Origin: Micromonospora rubida
Lineage (GTDB): Bacteria; Actinomycetota; Actinomycetes; Mycobacteriales; Micromonosporaceae
Direction of reading: 5' to 3'
NCBI RefSeq assembly: GCF_009908295.1
Contig: NZ_JAAALO010000006.1
Coordinates: forward strand, 62,001-126,000
DNA: 64,000 nucleotides
Shown here in pieces: positions 1 through 12,661 of this stretch (positions are counted from its first letter, which is position 1; each line of letters starts with the position of its first letter). The position numbers and the translations under genes were made by a program. The notes under the pieces were generated by a model. It was not told where the DNA came from and ran no database searches. It saw nothing but the letters and a program-made list of their open reading frames with translations.

Positions 1-917
1 AGAGCAACAACACCACGATGAAGGGCGAGCCGTCGTTCATCCCGGCGGCGCACGCGACCAAGGACTTCCCGGGCCACGAGTACGGCCGCACGCTGCACTT
101 CGGCATCCGCGAGCACGCCATGGGCGCGATCCTCAACGGCATCTCCCTGCACGGCGGCACCCGCCCGTACGGCGGCACCTTCCTGGTGTTCAGCGACTAC
201 ATGCGCCCGTCGGTGCGGCTCGCCGCGCTGATGAAGCTGCCGGTGGTCTACGTCTGGACGCACGACTCGATCGGCCTCGGTGAGGACGGCCCGACCCACC
301 AGCCGGTGGAGCACCTGACCGCGCTGCGGGCCATCCCCGGCCTGGACGTGGTCCGGCCGGCCGACGCGAACGAGACCGCCTGGGCGTGGCGGCAGGCGCT
401 GGAGCACACCGACCGGCCGACCGCGCTGGCGCTGAGCCGCCAGCCGCTGCCGACCCTGGACCGTTCGACCCTTGGCGGTGCCGAGGGCGTCACCAAGGGC
501 GGCTACGTGCTGGCCGAGGCGTCCAACGGCAAGCCGCAGGTGATCATCGTCGGAACCGGGTCGGAGGTGCAGCTCTGCCTCACCGCCCGGGAGCGGCTGG
601 AGGCCGACGGCACCCCCACCCGGGTGGTGTCGATGCCGTGCCAGGAGTGGTTCTTCGCGCAGGACGAGGCATACCGGGAGTCGGTCCTGCCTCGCGGGGT
701 AAAGGCACGGGTGAGCGTGGAGGCGGGCATCGGCATGTCCTGGCGCGGGATCGTCGGTGACTCCGGCGAGAGCGTGAGCCTGGAGCACTACGGCGCGAGC
801 GCCCCGCACTCCGTGCTCTTCGAGCAGTTCGGGTTCACCCCCGACCGGATCGTGGCCGCCGCGCACGCGGCGCTGACCCGGGTGGGCGACATCACCGGTT
901 TCACGACCGGCAACTGA
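1..917 (+). CDS. tkt: Transketolase, C-terminal part (cut by window start)
   Basis: The reading frame is open from the first bases to a TGA at 915-917, so about 304 C-terminal residues are present and the start lies outside the window. Transketolase moves two-carbon ketol units between sugar phosphates using thiamine diphosphate in the non-oxidative pentose phosphate pathway. The visible part starts in the pyrimidine-binding domain. [11 protein letters not shown] contains the conserved Glu that activates the cofactor, followed by the [13 protein letters not shown] loop and the C-terminal domain. It is the first visible gene of the run tkt-tal-pgi-zwf-opcA-pgl and lies 16 bases before tal, so it is very probably co-transcribed. 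Confidence 0.96.
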   Translation, partial: SNNTTMKGEPSFIPAAHATKDFPGHEYGRTLHFGIREHAMGAILNGISLHGGTRPYGGTFLVFSDYMRPSVRLAALMKLPVVYVWTHDSIGLGEDGPTHQPVEHLTALRAIPGLDVVRPADANETAWAWRQALEHTDRPTALALSRQPLPTLDRSTLGGAEGVTKGGYVLAEASNGKPQVIIVGTGSEVQLCLTARERLEADGTPTRVVSMPCQEWFFAQDEAYRESVLPRGVKARVSVEAGIGMSWRGIVGDSGESVSLEHYGASAPHSVLFEQFGFTPDRIVAAAHAALTRVGDITGFTTGN

Positions 918-933
918 GGGGAGCGTGGACGGC

Positions 934-2112
934 ATGACGGACAGGCTTAGTGAACTCACCGCCACCGGGGTGGCCGTGTGGCTCGACGATCTCTCCCGGG
1001 TGCGGCTGAGCTCCGGCGGGCTGGACCAGCTCCGCCGGGAGAAGCACGTGGTCGGGGTGACCACCAACCCGACGATCTTCGCCAAGGCGCTCGCCGACGC
1101 CGACGAGTACGACTGGCAGCTGCGCGACCTCGCCACCCGTGGGGTGGAGGTGGAGGAGTCGGTGCGCATGCTCACCACGTACGACGTGCGGTGGGCGTGC
1201 GACGTGATGCGCCCGTCGTACGACGGCAGCCACGGCGTCGACGGTCGGGTCTCCATCGAGGTGGACCCGCGGCTGGCCCACGAGACCGACAAGACGGTCG
1301 CCGAGGCCAAGGCGCTGTGGTGGCTGGTCGACCGGCCGAACCTGTTCATCAAGATCCCGGCCACCGAGGCGGGCCTGCCGGCGATCACCGCGACCCTGGC
1401 CGAGGGGATCAGCGTCAACGTCACGCTGATCTTCGGCCTGGACCGCTACTCGCAGGTGATGGAGGCGTTCCTCGCCGGCCTGGAGCAGGCGCGGGCCAAC
1501 GGCCACGACCTGTCGAAGATCGGCTCGGTGGCGTCGTTCTTCGTCTCCCGGGTCGACTCCGACGTCGACAAGCGGCTGGAGAAGATCGGCTCCGACGAGG
1601 CCAAGGCGCTGCGCGGCAAGGCCGCCGTCGCCAACGCCCAGCTCGCGTACGAGCGCTACTGCGAGGTCTTCTCCTCCGACCGGTGGCGGTCCCTGGCCGA
1701 CGCGGGCGCCCACCCGCAGCGCCCGCTGTGGGCGTCCACCTCGACGAAGAACCCGGACTACCGGGACGTCATCTACGTCGAGGAGCTGATCGCCCCCGGC
1801 ACGGTCAACACGATGCCGGAGTCGGTCATCCACGCGTTCGCCGAGCACGGCGAGGCCCGGGGCGACACCATCACCGGCGCGTACGACGCGGCCCGCAAGG
1901 TCTTCACCGACCTGGAGTCCGTCGGCGTCGACATGTCCGACGTGATCGACACCCTGGAGCGGGAGGGCGTGGAGAAGTTCGAGGCGAGCTGGCTGGAGCT
2001 GCTCGACGGGGTGCGCAAGTCGCTCGCCGCGGCGGGCCAGGGCACCGGGCGGCCCGGCCGGGCCGCGCAGGGCAACGCGCAGGCCGCCCAGCAGGCTGGC
2101 GGCAACGCGTGA
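934..2112 (+). CDS. tal: Transaldolase
   Basis: This 392-residue protein transfers a dihydroxyacetone unit between sugar phosphates in the cytosolic non-oxidative pentose phosphate pathway. The N-terminal motif [11 protein letters not shown] and the Schiff-base lysine in [11 protein letters not shown] (Lys140) identify it. The long actinobacterial form is expected next to pgi. I chose ATG 934 because the purine-rich GAGGGGAG sits about 10 bases upstream; the in-frame GTG at 925 would leave no room for it. The last 25 or so residues are a Gln/Ala/Gly-rich tail, probably disordered. The next gene, pgi, starts 76 bases downstream, after two strong hairpins. Confidence 0.95.
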   Translation: MTDRLSELTATGVAVWLDDLSRVRLSSGGLDQLRREKHVVGVTTNPTIFAKALADADEYDWQLRDLATRGVEVEESVRMLTTYDVRWACDVMRPSYDGSHGVDGRVSIEVDPRLAHETDKTVAEAKALWWLVDRPNLFIKIPATEAGLPAITATLAEGISVNVTLIFGLDRYSQVMEAFLAGLEQARANGHDLSKIGSVASFFVSRVDSDVDKRLEKIGSDEAKALRGKAAVANAQLAYERYCEVFSSDRWRSLADAGAHPQRPLWASTSTKNPDYRDVIYVEELIAPGTVNTMPESVIHAFAEHGEARGDTITGAYDAARKVFTDLESVGVDMSDVIDTLEREGVEKFEASWLELLDGVRKSLAAAGQGTGRPGRAAQGNAQAAQQAGGNA

Positions 2113-2128
2113 CCGACGCTCGTGGACG

Positions 2129-2183
2129 CGTCCCGGGGCACCGCCCCGGGACGCCCCGCGCCGCCCACCGGTGGCGCGGGGCG
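2129..2183 (+). other. Two consecutive hairpins between tal and pgi
   Basis: The tal-pgi gap holds two perfect 11-bp stems in series: 2129-2139 with 2143-2153 (loop ACC), and 2152-2162 with 2173-2183. The second ends 5 bases before the GTG of pgi and buries the only G-rich stretch that could serve as its ribosome binding site. They could attenuate transcription or limit pgi translation inside the operon; that role is inference. Confidence 0.55.
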
Positions 2184-2188
2184 GCCAC

Positions 2189-3835
2189 GTGAGCGACCTG
2201 CTCACCGGCCCGGCGGACGCGTCCGCCGGGCTGGTCGTGCACGGCGCGGACGCGGTCGACCGGTCCGCGCCCGCGTCGACCCGGGACGCCCTGGTGACCC
2301 GGGGCGTCCCGGCGCGACTGGCCGCGAAGGACCCCACGCTGTGGGGGCCGGAGGCCGAGGCCGAGGCGAGGACCCGGCTCGGCTGGCTGGACACCCACCG
2401 GCGCAGCCGGGAGCTGCTCCCCCAGCTCGCCGAGCTGACCGCCGAGCTGGCGGACCTGGACCACGTGGTGCTCGCCGGGATGGGCGGCTCGTCGCTGGCC
2501 CCCGAGGTGATCACCCGCACCCTGGGCCGGCCGCTGACCGTGCTGGACGGCACCGACCCGGGCCAGGTCCGGGCTGCGCTGGCCGACCGGCTGGAGCGCA
2601 CCGTGGTGGTGCTGGCCAGCAAGTCCGGCAGCACGGTGGAGACCGACAGCCACCGGCGGGCCTACCTCCAGGCGTTCCTCGACGCCGGGCTGACCGAGGC
2701 GGAGGCCGGCCGGCACTTCGTGGTGGTCACCGACCCGGGGTCCCCGCTGGAGTCCGTCGCCGCCGAGTTGGGCGCGATCACCGTGCTCGCCGACCCGCAG
2801 GTGGGCGGCCGGTACTCGGCGCTGACCGCGTTCGGGCTGGTGCCTGCGGCGCTGGCCGGGGTCGAGGTGACCGAGCTGCTCGACCAGGCCGAGGCGCTGT
2901 CGCAGTCGCTGGCCGGGGACACCGACAACCCGGGCCTGGCACTGGGCGCCGCCCTCGGCGCGGCAGCCACCGGGGGCCGGGACAAGGTCGCCCTGATCGG
3001 CGACGGCACCGGGATCGACGGGCTCGGCGACTGGATCGAGCAGCTGCTCGCCGAGTCCACCGGCAAGGCCGGCCTCGGCATCCTGCCGGTCGTGCTGGAG
3101 TCCCCCGACGCCCCCGGCGGCGCCGGCCCGGACGTGCTCACCGTCAGCTACGGCGGGGCGTTGTCCCCCGGGGTCGTCCCCGGTGGCGGGTGCGCGCCGG
3201 ACCTCGCGGTCAACGGTCCGCTCGGCGCCCAGTTCCTGACCTGGGAGTACGCCACGGCGGTGGCCGGCGCGGTGCTCGGGGTGAACCCGTTCGACCAGCC
3301 GAACGTCGCCGAGAGCAAGGAGAACACCGCACGCATCCTGGCCTCGGCCGCGCCGGCGGAGCCGCCGTCGTCGACCACGGGCGCGATCGAGGTGTACGCC
3401 CCGGCGGGCAGCCCCGGCGACCTGGCCGGCGCGCTGCGGCACCTGCTCGACGGCATCGGCGACGGCTACCTCGCCGTACTGGCGTACCTGGACCGGCTCG
3501 CCGACGCCGACGCGGCCCGGCTGCGTCCGCTGCTCGCCCAGGCTGCCGGCCGGCCGGTCACCTTCGGCTGGGGGCCGCGCTTCCTGCATTCCACCGGCCA
3601 GTACCACAGGGGTGGTCCTCAGGTGGGCCGTTACCTCCAGTTGACCGGTACCGTCGACAATGATCTGCACGTGCCCGGGAAGCCTTATTCCTTCGGGGAG
3701 CTCCAGGCTGCCCAGGCCGCGGGCGACCGGCAGGCCCTGGCCGGCCGGGGGCGTCCGGTGCTGCGGCTGCACCTGACCGACCGGTCGGCGGGAGTGGCCC
3801 AGCTGCTCGACGCGGTCCGGCAACTACGAACCTGA
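2189..3835 (+). CDS. pgi: Glucose-6-phosphate isomerase (Tal-Pgi-type)
   Basis: This 548-residue enzyme interconverts glucose-6-P and fructose-6-P. Two SIS sugar-binding modules are visible: [12 protein letters not shown] and [15 protein letters not shown] in the N-terminal half, and KENTARIL and [14 protein letters not shown] (candidate catalytic His) toward the C-terminus. The sequence resembles the isomerase half of natural Tal-Pgi fusion proteins, which fits its position directly after tal. GTG 2189 is preferred; the reading frame extends to a GTG at 2171, but the extra MARGGH is not family-like. It links glycolysis to the oxidative branch encoded next. Confidence 0.93.
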   Translation: MSDLLTGPADASAGLVVHGADAVDRSAPASTRDALVTRGVPARLAAKDPTLWGPEAEAEARTRLGWLDTHRRSRELLPQLAELTAELADLDHVVLAGMGGSSLAPEVITRTLGRPLTVLDGTDPGQVRAALADRLERTVVVLASKSGSTVETDSHRRAYLQAFLDAGLTEAEAGRHFVVVTDPGSPLESVAAELGAITVLADPQVGGRYSALTAFGLVPAALAGVEVTELLDQAEALSQSLAGDTDNPGLALGAALGAAATGGRDKVALIGDGTGIDGLGDWIEQLLAESTGKAGLGILPVVLESPDAPGGAGPDVLTVSYGGALSPGVVPGGGCAPDLAVNGPLGAQFLTWEYATAVAGAVLGVNPFDQPNVAESKENTARILASAAPAEPPSSTTGAIEVYAPAGSPGDLAGALRHLLDGIGDGYLAVLAYLDRLADADAARLRPLLAQAAGRPVTFGWGPRFLHSTGQYHRGGPQVGRYLQLTGTVDNDLHVPGKPYSFGELQAAQAAGDRQALAGRGRPVLRLHLTDRSAGVAQLLDAVRQLRT

Positions 3836-3873
3836 CGATGGACGACGTGACACCAGCGGAGCGAGGAGGCGGC

Positions 3874-5388
3874 GTGAACCCGCTGCGCGACGCGCAGGAC
3901 CGGCGGCTGCCGCGGATCCCGGAGCCCTGCGCTCTGGTGATCTTCGGGGTGACCGGTGACCTGGCGCGGAAGAAGCTGCTACCGGCGGTCTACGACCTGG
4001 CGAACCGAGGGCTGCTGCCACCCGGTTTCGTGGTCCTGGGCTTCGCCCGGCGCGACTGGGGCGACGGAGACTTCGAGTCGCTGGCCCATGACGCGGCCAA
4101 GCAGCACGCCCGGACACCCTGGCGGGAGGAGGTCTGGGCCCGGCTGGCCGGCAACATCAAGTTCGTCGGCGGCTCGTTCGACGACGACGACGCCTTCGAC
4201 CAGCTCAACCGGGCACTTGACGAGCTGCGCGGCACCCACGGCATCCACGGCAACGCGGCCTTCTACTTCTCCATCCCCCCGACGGCGTTCCCCGTGGTGC
4301 TCAAGCAGCTCGCCCGCACCGGGATGGCCGACAACGCCAAGTCCGGCGGCTGGCGGCGGGTGGTGGTGGAAAAGCCCTTCGGGCACGACCTGCCCTCGGC
4401 GAAGGAGCTCAACGACCTCGTCGACGACGTGTTCACCCGGCAGGACGTCTTCCGGATCGACCACTACCTGGGCAAGGAGACGGTCCAGAACATCCTGGCC
4501 CTGCGGTTCGCCAACAGCCTGTTCGAGCCGCTGTGGAACTCCAAGTACGTCGACTCGGTGCAGATCACGATGGCCGAGGACGTCGGCATCGGCAGCCGGG
4601 CCGGCTTCTACGACTCGGTCGGCACCGCCCGGGACGTCTTCCAGAACCACCTGCTCCAGCTCCTGGCGCTGGTGGCGATGGAGGAGCCGACCAGCTTCGA
4701 CGCCGACGAGATCCGGGCCGAGAAGCTGAAGGTGCTCAAGGCGATCACCCTGCCTAAGGACGTCTCCCGGGGCACCGTGCGCGGGCAGTACCTGCCGGGC
4801 TGGGTCGCCGGGCAACGGGCCGTCGGCTACCTGGACGAGGAGGGCGTCCCGGCGGACTCCACCACGGAGACGTATGTGGCCGTCGAGCTGGGCATCCAGA
4901 ACCGCCGCTGGGCGGGGGTGCCGTTCTACATCCGGGCCGGCAAGCGGCTGCCCCGGCGGGTGACCGAGGTGGCCATCATGTTCAAGAAGGCCCCGCACCT
5001 GCCGTTCAACGCGGCCGACATGGAGATGCTCGGCAACAACCAGCTCGTCATCCGGGTGCAGCCGGACGAGGGCGTGGTGCTGAAGTTCGGCTCCAAGGTG
5101 CCGGGCACCACGATGGAGGTCCGCGACATCGCGATGGACTTCCAGTACGGCGAGGCGTTCACCGAGTCCAGCCCCGAGGCGTACGAGCGGCTGGTGTTGG
5201 ACGTGCTGATCGGCGACCGTACCCTCTTCCCCGACGCCGCCGAGGTCGAGCAGAGCTGGGCGGTGGTGGACCCGCTGGAGCACGCCTGGGAGGGCACGAG
5301 GCCGGAGCCGTACCGGGCCGGCGAGTGGGGTCCCCGGGCCGCCGACGAGATGCTGGCCCGCGAGGGCCGGGTGTGGCGGAGAGCGTGA
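3874..5388 (+). CDS. zwf: Glucose-6-phosphate 1-dehydrogenase
   Basis: This 504-residue enzyme oxidises glucose-6-P to 6-phosphogluconolactone with NADP+, the entry step of the oxidative pentose phosphate pathway. The N-terminal [14 protein letters not shown] is the dinucleotide-binding motif. [13 protein letters not shown] is the substrate-binding and catalytic signature with the conserved His and Lys. GTG 3874 is chosen because AGGAGG lies 4-5 bases upstream and the protein then begins [17 protein letters not shown], which fits the family. The ATG at 3838, three bases after the pgi stop, has no binding site. The adjacent opcA encodes its assembly factor. Confidence 0.95.
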   Translation: MNPLRDAQDRRLPRIPEPCALVIFGVTGDLARKKLLPAVYDLANRGLLPPGFVVLGFARRDWGDGDFESLAHDAAKQHARTPWREEVWARLAGNIKFVGGSFDDDDAFDQLNRALDELRGTHGIHGNAAFYFSIPPTAFPVVLKQLARTGMADNAKSGGWRRVVVEKPFGHDLPSAKELNDLVDDVFTRQDVFRIDHYLGKETVQNILALRFANSLFEPLWNSKYVDSVQITMAEDVGIGSRAGFYDSVGTARDVFQNHLLQLLALVAMEEPTSFDADEIRAEKLKVLKAITLPKDVSRGTVRGQYLPGWVAGQRAVGYLDEEGVPADSTTETYVAVELGIQNRRWAGVPFYIRAGKRLPRRVTEVAIMFKKAPHLPFNAADMEMLGNNQLVIRVQPDEGVVLKFGSKVPGTTMEVRDIAMDFQYGEAFTESSPEAYERLVLDVLIGDRTLFPDAAEVEQSWAVVDPLEHAWEGTRPEPYRAGEWGPRAADEMLAREGRVWRRA

Positions 5389-5419
5389 GCGGGCACAGCG
5401 AGCGAACCAGGAGGTTCCA

Positions 5420-6436
5420 TTGATCGGGCTCTGGGACACCACCGGCAACGAGGTGGTCAAGGCGCTCGCCGCCGAGCGGCGCAGCGCGGGCGGGGTGGCC
5501 AGCGGCATGGCGCTCACGCTGATCGTGGTGGTCGACGAGAAGCGGGTCCGCGAGGCGGAGGCGGCGGCGACCATCGCCGCCGCCGCCCACCCGTGCCGAC
5601 TACTCGTGGTGGTCCGGGCCGACGTCGAGCGGGAGCGTAACCGGCTGGACGCGGAAATCGTCGTCGGCGGCCGGCTCGGCCCGTGCGAGGCGGTGGTCAC
5701 CCGGATGTACGGCCGGCTGGCGCTGCACGCCGAGTCGGTGGTGATGCCGCTGCTGGTGCCGGACGTCCCGGTGGTGACGTGGTGGCACGGCGAGCCGGCG
5801 GCGGAGATCGCGACGGACTTCCTCGGCGTGGTCGCCGACCGGCGGATCACCGACACGGCGCAGGCCCCCGACCCGATCGAGGCGCTGCGCCAGCGGGCCC
5901 GGGACTACGCCCCGGGGGACACCGACCTGGCGTGGACCCGGATCACCCCGTGGCGCACCCTGGTGGCCGGCGCGTTCGACACCACGGAGGCCCGGGTCAC
6001 CGAGGCCCGGGTGGTGGCCCCGCCGACCGACCCGACGGCCGCGCTGATGTGCGGCTGGCTGGGCAGCCGGCTCGGGATCACCCCGCGCTGGGAGCCCAGC
6101 GACGCGTCCCCCCGGATGCGGGAGGTGCAGCTGAGCTGCGCCAACGGCGAAGTGCTCACCCTGACCCGGGAGGACAGCCTGGCCACGTTCCGGCGCACCG
6201 GGCAGGACGACCGGCAGCTGCCGCTGGTCCGCCGGCCGCTCGGCGACGAGCTGGCCGAGGAGCTGCGCCGGCTGGACGCCGACCAGGTCTACGCCGAGGC
6301 GCTGGGCGCGGTGGCCGGCATCTCCGGGCTGGACGAGCGGCCCGCCCAGCGGGTGCACGTCTGGAAGGACCCGGCGACCGCGAAGCGGGCCGAGGCGGGG
6401 GTCACCGCCCACGCCGGCACCAGCGCGACGCCCTGA
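5420..6436 (+). CDS. opcA: Glucose-6-phosphate dehydrogenase assembly protein OpcA
   Basis: OpcA is an actinobacterial and cyanobacterial protein that helps assemble and activate Zwf. This copy has 338 residues and opens with IGLWDTTGNEVVKALAAER, the typical start of the actinobacterial family. Translation starts at TTG 5420, shown by an AGGAGG 5 bases upstream and by the family-like N-terminus. It follows zwf by 31 bases and precedes pgl, so the oxidative branch enzyme, its assembly factor and the next enzyme are co-transcribed. A conserved MYGRLALHAESVVMPLL segment lies around residues 95-110. Confidence 0.94.
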   Translation: MIGLWDTTGNEVVKALAAERRSAGGVASGMALTLIVVVDEKRVREAEAAATIAAAAHPCRLLVVVRADVERERNRLDAEIVVGGRLGPCEAVVTRMYGRLALHAESVVMPLLVPDVPVVTWWHGEPAAEIATDFLGVVADRRITDTAQAPDPIEALRQRARDYAPGDTDLAWTRITPWRTLVAGAFDTTEARVTEARVVAPPTDPTAALMCGWLGSRLGITPRWEPSDASPRMREVQLSCANGEVLTLTREDSLATFRRTGQDDRQLPLVRRPLGDELAEELRRLDADQVYAEALGAVAGISGLDERPAQRVHVWKDPATAKRAEAGVTAHAGTSATP

Positions 6437-6443
6437 CGACGGC

Positions 6444-6531
6444 GCCGGCGGGCCGGGTCCGGCCCGCCGGCCCGCGCGACGGAGGGCCGCCGGCCCCCGG
6501 GCACGACGAACAGGGACCGCGAGGGCGGTCC
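6444..6531 (+). other. Two intercistronic hairpins between opcA and pgl
   Basis: A perfect 13-bp stem (6444-6456 with 6459-6471) follows opcA, and a 7-bp stem (6514-6520 with 6525-6531) lies just ahead of pgl. The gap is 114 bases and holds no ORF. They may act as RNA stabilisers or partial terminators; the function is inferred. Confidence 0.5.
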
Positions 6532-6550
6532 GGAGACGAAGGCGCAACAC

Positions 6551-7321
6551 ATGAGTGAGACGAGTGTCGCCGTCCACGCCGATGCCGAGCTGCTGTCGCA
6601 GGCGGTGGCGGCCCGGCTGCTGGTGAAGCTGCTCGACGCGCAGGCGGACCGCGGCCAGGCGGCGGTGGTGCTGACCGGCGGCCGGATCGCCGCCGCCGTG
6701 TACCGGGCGGTGGCCACGCTGCCGGCGCGGGACGCGGTCGACTGGTCCCAGGTCGACGTCTGGTGGGGCGACGAGCGGTTCCTGCCGGCCGGGGACCCGG
6801 AGCGCAACGAGACGCAGGCCCGGGCGGCGCTGCTGGACGCGGTGCCGCTGGACCCGGCCCGGGTGCACCCGATGCCGGCGTCCGACGGTCCGGCCGGGGC
6901 CGACCCGGAGGCCGCCGCCGCCGGGTACGCCGCCGAGCTGGCCCGGGCTACCCGCCCCGGGCACGCCACACTCCCCCACTTCGACGTGCTGATGCTCGGG
7001 GTGGGCGAGGACGGGCACGTCGCCTCGGTCTTCCCGGAACACCCCGTGCACCACGACAGCCGGCCGGTCAGCGCCGTGCGGGGCAGCCCCAAGCCGCCGC
7101 CGGTGCGCACCACGCTCACCCTCCCGGCGATCAACACGGCCGAGGAGGTCTGGCTGATCGCCAGCGGCGCCGACAAGGCCCGCGCGGTCGGCATGGCGCT
7201 GGCCGGGGCCGGCCCGGTGCAGCTTCCGGCCGCCGGGGCGCAGGGCGTCGGGCGCACTCTCTGGCTGCTGGACCGGGCGGCGGCGGCCAACATCCCGCCC
7301 CGGCTGCGCAGCCTGCGCTGA
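6551..7321 (+). CDS. pgl: 6-phosphogluconolactonase
   Basis: This 256-residue cytosolic enzyme hydrolyses 6-phosphogluconolactone to 6-phosphogluconate, the step after Zwf. Family signatures are GGRIAAAVYRAV near residue 40, WWGDERFLPAGDPERNE near residue 75 and MLGVGEDGHVASVFPEH near residue 150, with the conserved Asp, Arg and His of the sugar-phosphate isomerase-like fold. ATG 6551 is the first in-frame start; the GAAGG upstream is a modest binding site. It is the last gene of the pentose phosphate operon and is followed within 8 bases by a terminator hairpin. Confidence 0.94.
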   Translation: MSETSVAVHADAELLSQAVAARLLVKLLDAQADRGQAAVVLTGGRIAAAVYRAVATLPARDAVDWSQVDVWWGDERFLPAGDPERNETQARAALLDAVPLDPARVHPMPASDGPAGADPEAAAAGYAAELARATRPGHATLPHFDVLMLGVGEDGHVASVFPEHPVHHDSRPVSAVRGSPKPPPVRTTLTLPAINTAEEVWLIASGADKARAVGMALAGAGPVQLPAAGAQGVGRTLWLLDRAAAANIPPRLRSLR

Positions 7322-7328
7322 GCCCTAC

Positions 7329-7354
7329 GGAAGGGCCCCCGCGAGGGCCCTTCC
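7329..7354. terminator. Terminator hairpin after pgl
   Basis: A perfect 10-bp stem (7329-7338 with 7345-7354, loop of 6) sits between convergent pgl and rbpA. There is no U-tract. It can end transcripts from either side. Confidence 0.7.
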
Positions 7355-7386
7355 GCGGGTCCGTCGGGTGCCCCCGGCCCGGCCGC

Positions 7387-7731
7387 TCAGGCCCTGCCCC
7401 GGCGGCGGCGCAGGGCGGCCAGGGCCTCGGCCAACAGCGCCTCCCCCTCCTCCGGGGTGCGCCGTTCCTTCACGTACGCCAGGTGGGTCTTGTAGGGCTC
7501 CGGGCGTGCCCGACCCGGCGGGTTGCCCGGGTCCTGGCCGGCGGGGACCCCGCAGCGGGGGCAGTCCCACTCCGGCGGCGGCTCGGCCTCCGCCGCGATC
7601 GGGACGTCGATCCGGTGGTCGTTGCGGCACCAGTAGGTGACCGACCGGCGCGGGGCCGGCGCGTGCCGCTCGTTGAAGCGTTCCGGGCCGGATCCGGTCC
7701 GGGCGCCCCGGATCAGGTTGCCACTCGCCAC
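7387..7731 (-). CDS. rbpA: RNA polymerase-binding protein RbpA
   Basis: RbpA binds RNA polymerase and principal sigma factors and stabilises the open promoter complex; it is specific to actinobacteria. The 114-residue product begins ASGNLIRGARTGSGP and has the zinc-binding core WCRNDH...WDCPRCGVPAGQD. The C-terminal sigma-interacting segment EPYKTHLAYVKERRTPEEGEALLAEAL follows. The frame runs on upstream without a stop, but GTG 7731 matches the family start and has AGGAG about 10 bases upstream. It is separated from secG by a terminator, so it probably has its own promoter. Confidence 0.93.
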   Translation of the reverse strand: MASGNLIRGARTGSGPERFNERHAPAPRRSVTYWCRNDHRIDVPIAAEAEPPPEWDCPRCGVPAGQDPGNPPGRARPEPYKTHLAYVKERRTPEEGEALLAEALAALRRRRGRA

Positions 7732-7799
7732 GGCTGCTCGCTCCTGTCGTCGGAGGGGACCGCCGCTCGGGCGGGCGGCGGGCGACGCGGTGCAGCGGG

Positions 7800-7842
7800 A
7801 AAAACGACTGCGCGCGGCCCGTCGGTGACGGACCGCGCGCAG
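7800..7842 (-). terminator. Intrinsic terminator of secG
   Basis: A 16-bp stem with one mismatch (7808-7823 with 7827-7842) is followed on the minus strand by TCG and a run of five T (7800-7804). This is a classical rho-independent terminator and closes the unit ending in secG. Confidence 0.8.
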
Positions 7843-7867
7843 ATTGTACGACTCGGCGGGCTCGCTC

Positions 7868-8128
7868 TCAGGCCCCGCTGGTGAGCTGGAGTCGCAGCCA
7901 GAGCCCCAGCCCGACGATGCAGGCGAACCAGACGATGCCCACCAGGACGGTGTAACGGTCGAGGTTCTTCTCGGCCACCGAGGAGCCGGCGAGGCTGGAG
8001 CTGACCCCACCGCCGAACATGCTCGACATCCCACCGCCCTTACCGCGGTGCAGCAGGATGAGCATGGTGAGCATGACGCTCGTGATGACCAGCAACACGA
8101 TCAACGTGTATGCGAACCAGATCGGCAT
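7868..8128 (-). CDS. secG: Preprotein translocase subunit SecG
   Basis: SecG is the small auxiliary subunit of the SecYEG channel. The 86-residue protein has two membrane segments (about residues 4-26 and 61-81) joined by the diagnostic loop GKGGGMSSMFGGG and SSSLAGSSVAEKNLDR. ATG 8128 gives a normal-length family member. It lies 95 bases after tpiA on the same strand, the usual actinobacterial order gap-pgk-tpiA-secG, and is followed by a strong terminator. Confidence 0.95.
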   Translation of the reverse strand: MPIWFAYTLIVLLVITSVMLTMLILLHRGKGGGMSSMFGGGVSSSLAGSSVAEKNLDRYTVLVGIVWFACIVGLGLWLRLQLTSGA

Positions 8129-8223
8129 GGCTGGGGTCAGTCCTCTCGTAGCGATCCTCGCCCGGACAGGTCGGGCACTGCGGCACCGGCCGACGGACGG
8201 GCGGAGTCAAGGATAGCGACCCG

Positions 8224-9014
8224 TCAGCGGGTGATGTGCTCCGGGAACCGGCAGATCTTGGCGAATTCCTCGGCGTCCAGGCTCGCGCCGCCGATCAGAG
8301 CCCCGTCCACGTCCGGCTGGGCCATGATCGAGGCGATGTTCGAGGACTTCACCGACCCGCCGTAGAGGATCCTGACCTGGTCCGCGGTCGCCTGGTCGAA
8401 GGCCTCGGCCAGCCGCTTGCGGACCTCCCCGCACACCTCCTGGGCGTCCTCGGGGGTGGCCGTCTTGCCCGTCCCGATCGCCCAGACCGGCTCGTACGCC
8501 ACGACGACCTTGGTGACCTGCTCACGGGTGAGCCCGCGCAGCGCGCCGTCGAGCTGGTCGCAGCAGTGCGGCACGTGCTGGAGCTGCTCGCGGACCTCCA
8601 GCCCCTCCCCGATGCACAGGATCGGGGTGAGCCCGTTGGCCAGCGCGGCGGTCACCTTGTCGTTGACCAGCGCGTCGTCCTCGTGGTGGTACTGCCGCCG
8701 CTCGGAGTGGCCAACCACCACGTACGTGCAGCCGAGCCTCGCCAGCATCGCCCCGGAGATGTCCCCGGTGTAGGCCCCCGACTGGTACGGCGACAGGTCC
8801 TGCCCGCCGTAGCCGATCAGCACCTTGTCGCCGTCCACCGCGGTCTGCACGCTGCGCAGGTCCGTGAAGGGCGGCAGCACGACGCACTCGACGTCGGTGA
8901 GCTGCTTCTCGGTCAGGCTCGCGGCCAGCTTCTGCACCAGCCCGTTGGCCTCGAAGTGGTTGAGGTTCATCTTCCAGTTGCCGGCCATCAGCGGCCGGCG
9001 GTTGTTCTTCGCCA

Positions 9015-9015
<1 letters not shown>
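8224..9015 (-). CDS. tpiA: Triosephosphate isomerase
   Basis: This 263-residue TIM-barrel enzyme interconverts dihydroxyacetone phosphate and glyceraldehyde-3-P. The visible motifs are AGNWKMNLN at the N-terminus (catalytic Lys), VVVGHSERR (catalytic His), [14 protein letters not shown] (catalytic Glu) and YGGSVKSSN (phosphate loop). The ATG shares its A with the TGA stop of pgk (TGATG at 9013-9017), so translation is probably coupled to pgk. The frame continues into pgk in another register, but the family N-terminus [15 protein letters not shown] fixes this start. Confidence 0.96.
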
Positions 9016-11485
<2,470 letters not shown>

Positions 11486-11531
11486 CTATCCGAGCGCGTG
11501 GTGGCGTGCTGCGCCGGGTGGTGATCCGCTT

Positions 11532-11566
11532 CGCGTTCCCGGGCCGGGCTCCGCCCCGGGGACGCG
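11532..11566 (-). terminator. Terminator of the rapZ-yvcK-whiA unit
   Basis: A 12-bp stem with one G-T pair (11532-11543 with 11555-11566) lies 60 bases after the whiA stop. There is no U-tract, as is common in high-GC actinobacteria. Confidence 0.65.
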
Positions 11567-11626
11567 AGGCGGGGCGGGCCGGGACCCGCCGCCGCGCGCC
11601 GTCGTCCGCCTACCGCCACCGTCCTA

Positions 11627-12607
11627 TCAGACCACGAGCATGTCGGGCGTGACGGCCGCTTCCGTATCCGGGATGCCCAGGTCACGGGCCCGCTTGTCGG
11701 CCAGCGCCAGCAGCCGGCGGATCCGCCCGGCGATGGCGTCCTTGGTCAGCGGCGGGTCGGCGAGCGCGCCCAGTTCCTCCAGGGACGCCTGCCGGTGCTC
11801 CAGGCGCAGCTGGCCGGCGGACGTGAGGTGGTTCGGGGCGTCCTCGGCGAGGATCTCCAGGGCCCGGGTCACCCGCGCGGCGGCGGCCACCGCGGCCCGC
11901 GCAGAGCGGCGCAGGTTGGCGTCGTCGAAGTTGGCCAGCCGGTTGGCCGTCGCCCGGACCTCACGGCGCACCCGACGCTCCTCCCAGGCCAGCACGCTGG
12001 AGTGCGCGCCCACCCTGGTGAGCAGCGCGGCGATCGCGTCGCCGTCCTTGACCACCACCCGGTCCACGTTGCGCACCTCGCGGTTCTTCGCGGTGATGCC
12101 GAGCCGGCGGGCCGCGCCGACCAGCGCCAGCGCCGACTCGGGGCCGGGGCAGGTGATCTCCAGCGCGCTGGAACGGCCCGGCTCGGTCAGCGAGCCGTGC
12201 GCCATGAACGCCCCCCGCCACGCGGACACCGCGCAGCAGACGTTCGCGGCCACCACGTGCGGGGGCAGCCCCCGCACCGGCCGCCCCCGGACGTCGAGCA
12301 GCCCGGTCTGCCGGGCCAGGGCCTCGCCGTCCTTGACCACCCGGACGATGAAGTGGCTGCCCTTGCGCAGCCCACCGGAGGCCAGCACGTGGATCTCGCT
12401 GGAATAGCCGTAGACCTCGGCGATCTCCCGGCGCAACCGCCGGGCCACCGCCCCGGTGTCGAGCTCGGCCTCCACCACCACCCGACCGGAGACGATGTGC
12501 AGCCCGCCGGCGAAGCGCAGCAGCGCCGCCATCTCCGCCCGCCGGCAGCAGGGCTTGGGCACGTCGACCCGGCTCAGCTCGTCCTTGACCGCAGCCGTCA
12601 TCGCCAT
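11627..12607 (-). CDS. whiA: DNA-binding protein WhiA
   Basis: WhiA is a transcription factor needed for sporulation septation and, with WhiB, for late developmental genes in actinomycetes. The product has 326 residues. It has an N-terminal homing-endonuclease-like (LAGLIDADG) fold (about residues 10-200, with [16 protein letters not shown]) and a C-terminal helix-turn-helix ([26 protein letters not shown]). ATG 12607 gives the standard start [13 protein letters not shown] and has GAGGGGG 6 bases upstream. An earlier start at 12622 lacks support. It follows yvcK in the conserved rapZ-yvcK-whiA order. Confidence 0.95.
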   Translation of the reverse strand: MAMTAAVKDELSRVDVPKPCCRRAEMAALLRFAGGLHIVSGRVVVEAELDTGAVARRLRREIAEVYGYSSEIHVLASGGLRKGSHFIVRVVKDGEALARQTGLLDVRGRPVRGLPPHVVAANVCCAVSAWRGAFMAHGSLTEPGRSSALEITCPGPESALALVGAARRLGITAKNREVRNVDRVVVKDGDAIAALLTRVGAHSSVLAWEERRVRREVRATANRLANFDDANLRRSARAAVAAAARVTRALEILAEDAPNHLTSAGQLRLEHRQASLEELGALADPPLTKDAIAGRIRRLLALADKRARDLGIPDTEAAVTPDMLVV

Positions 12608-12661
12608 TGTGCGCCCCCTCACGGACCGGTTCCGGCGTGTCGCCGGAGATTACGTACGTGC

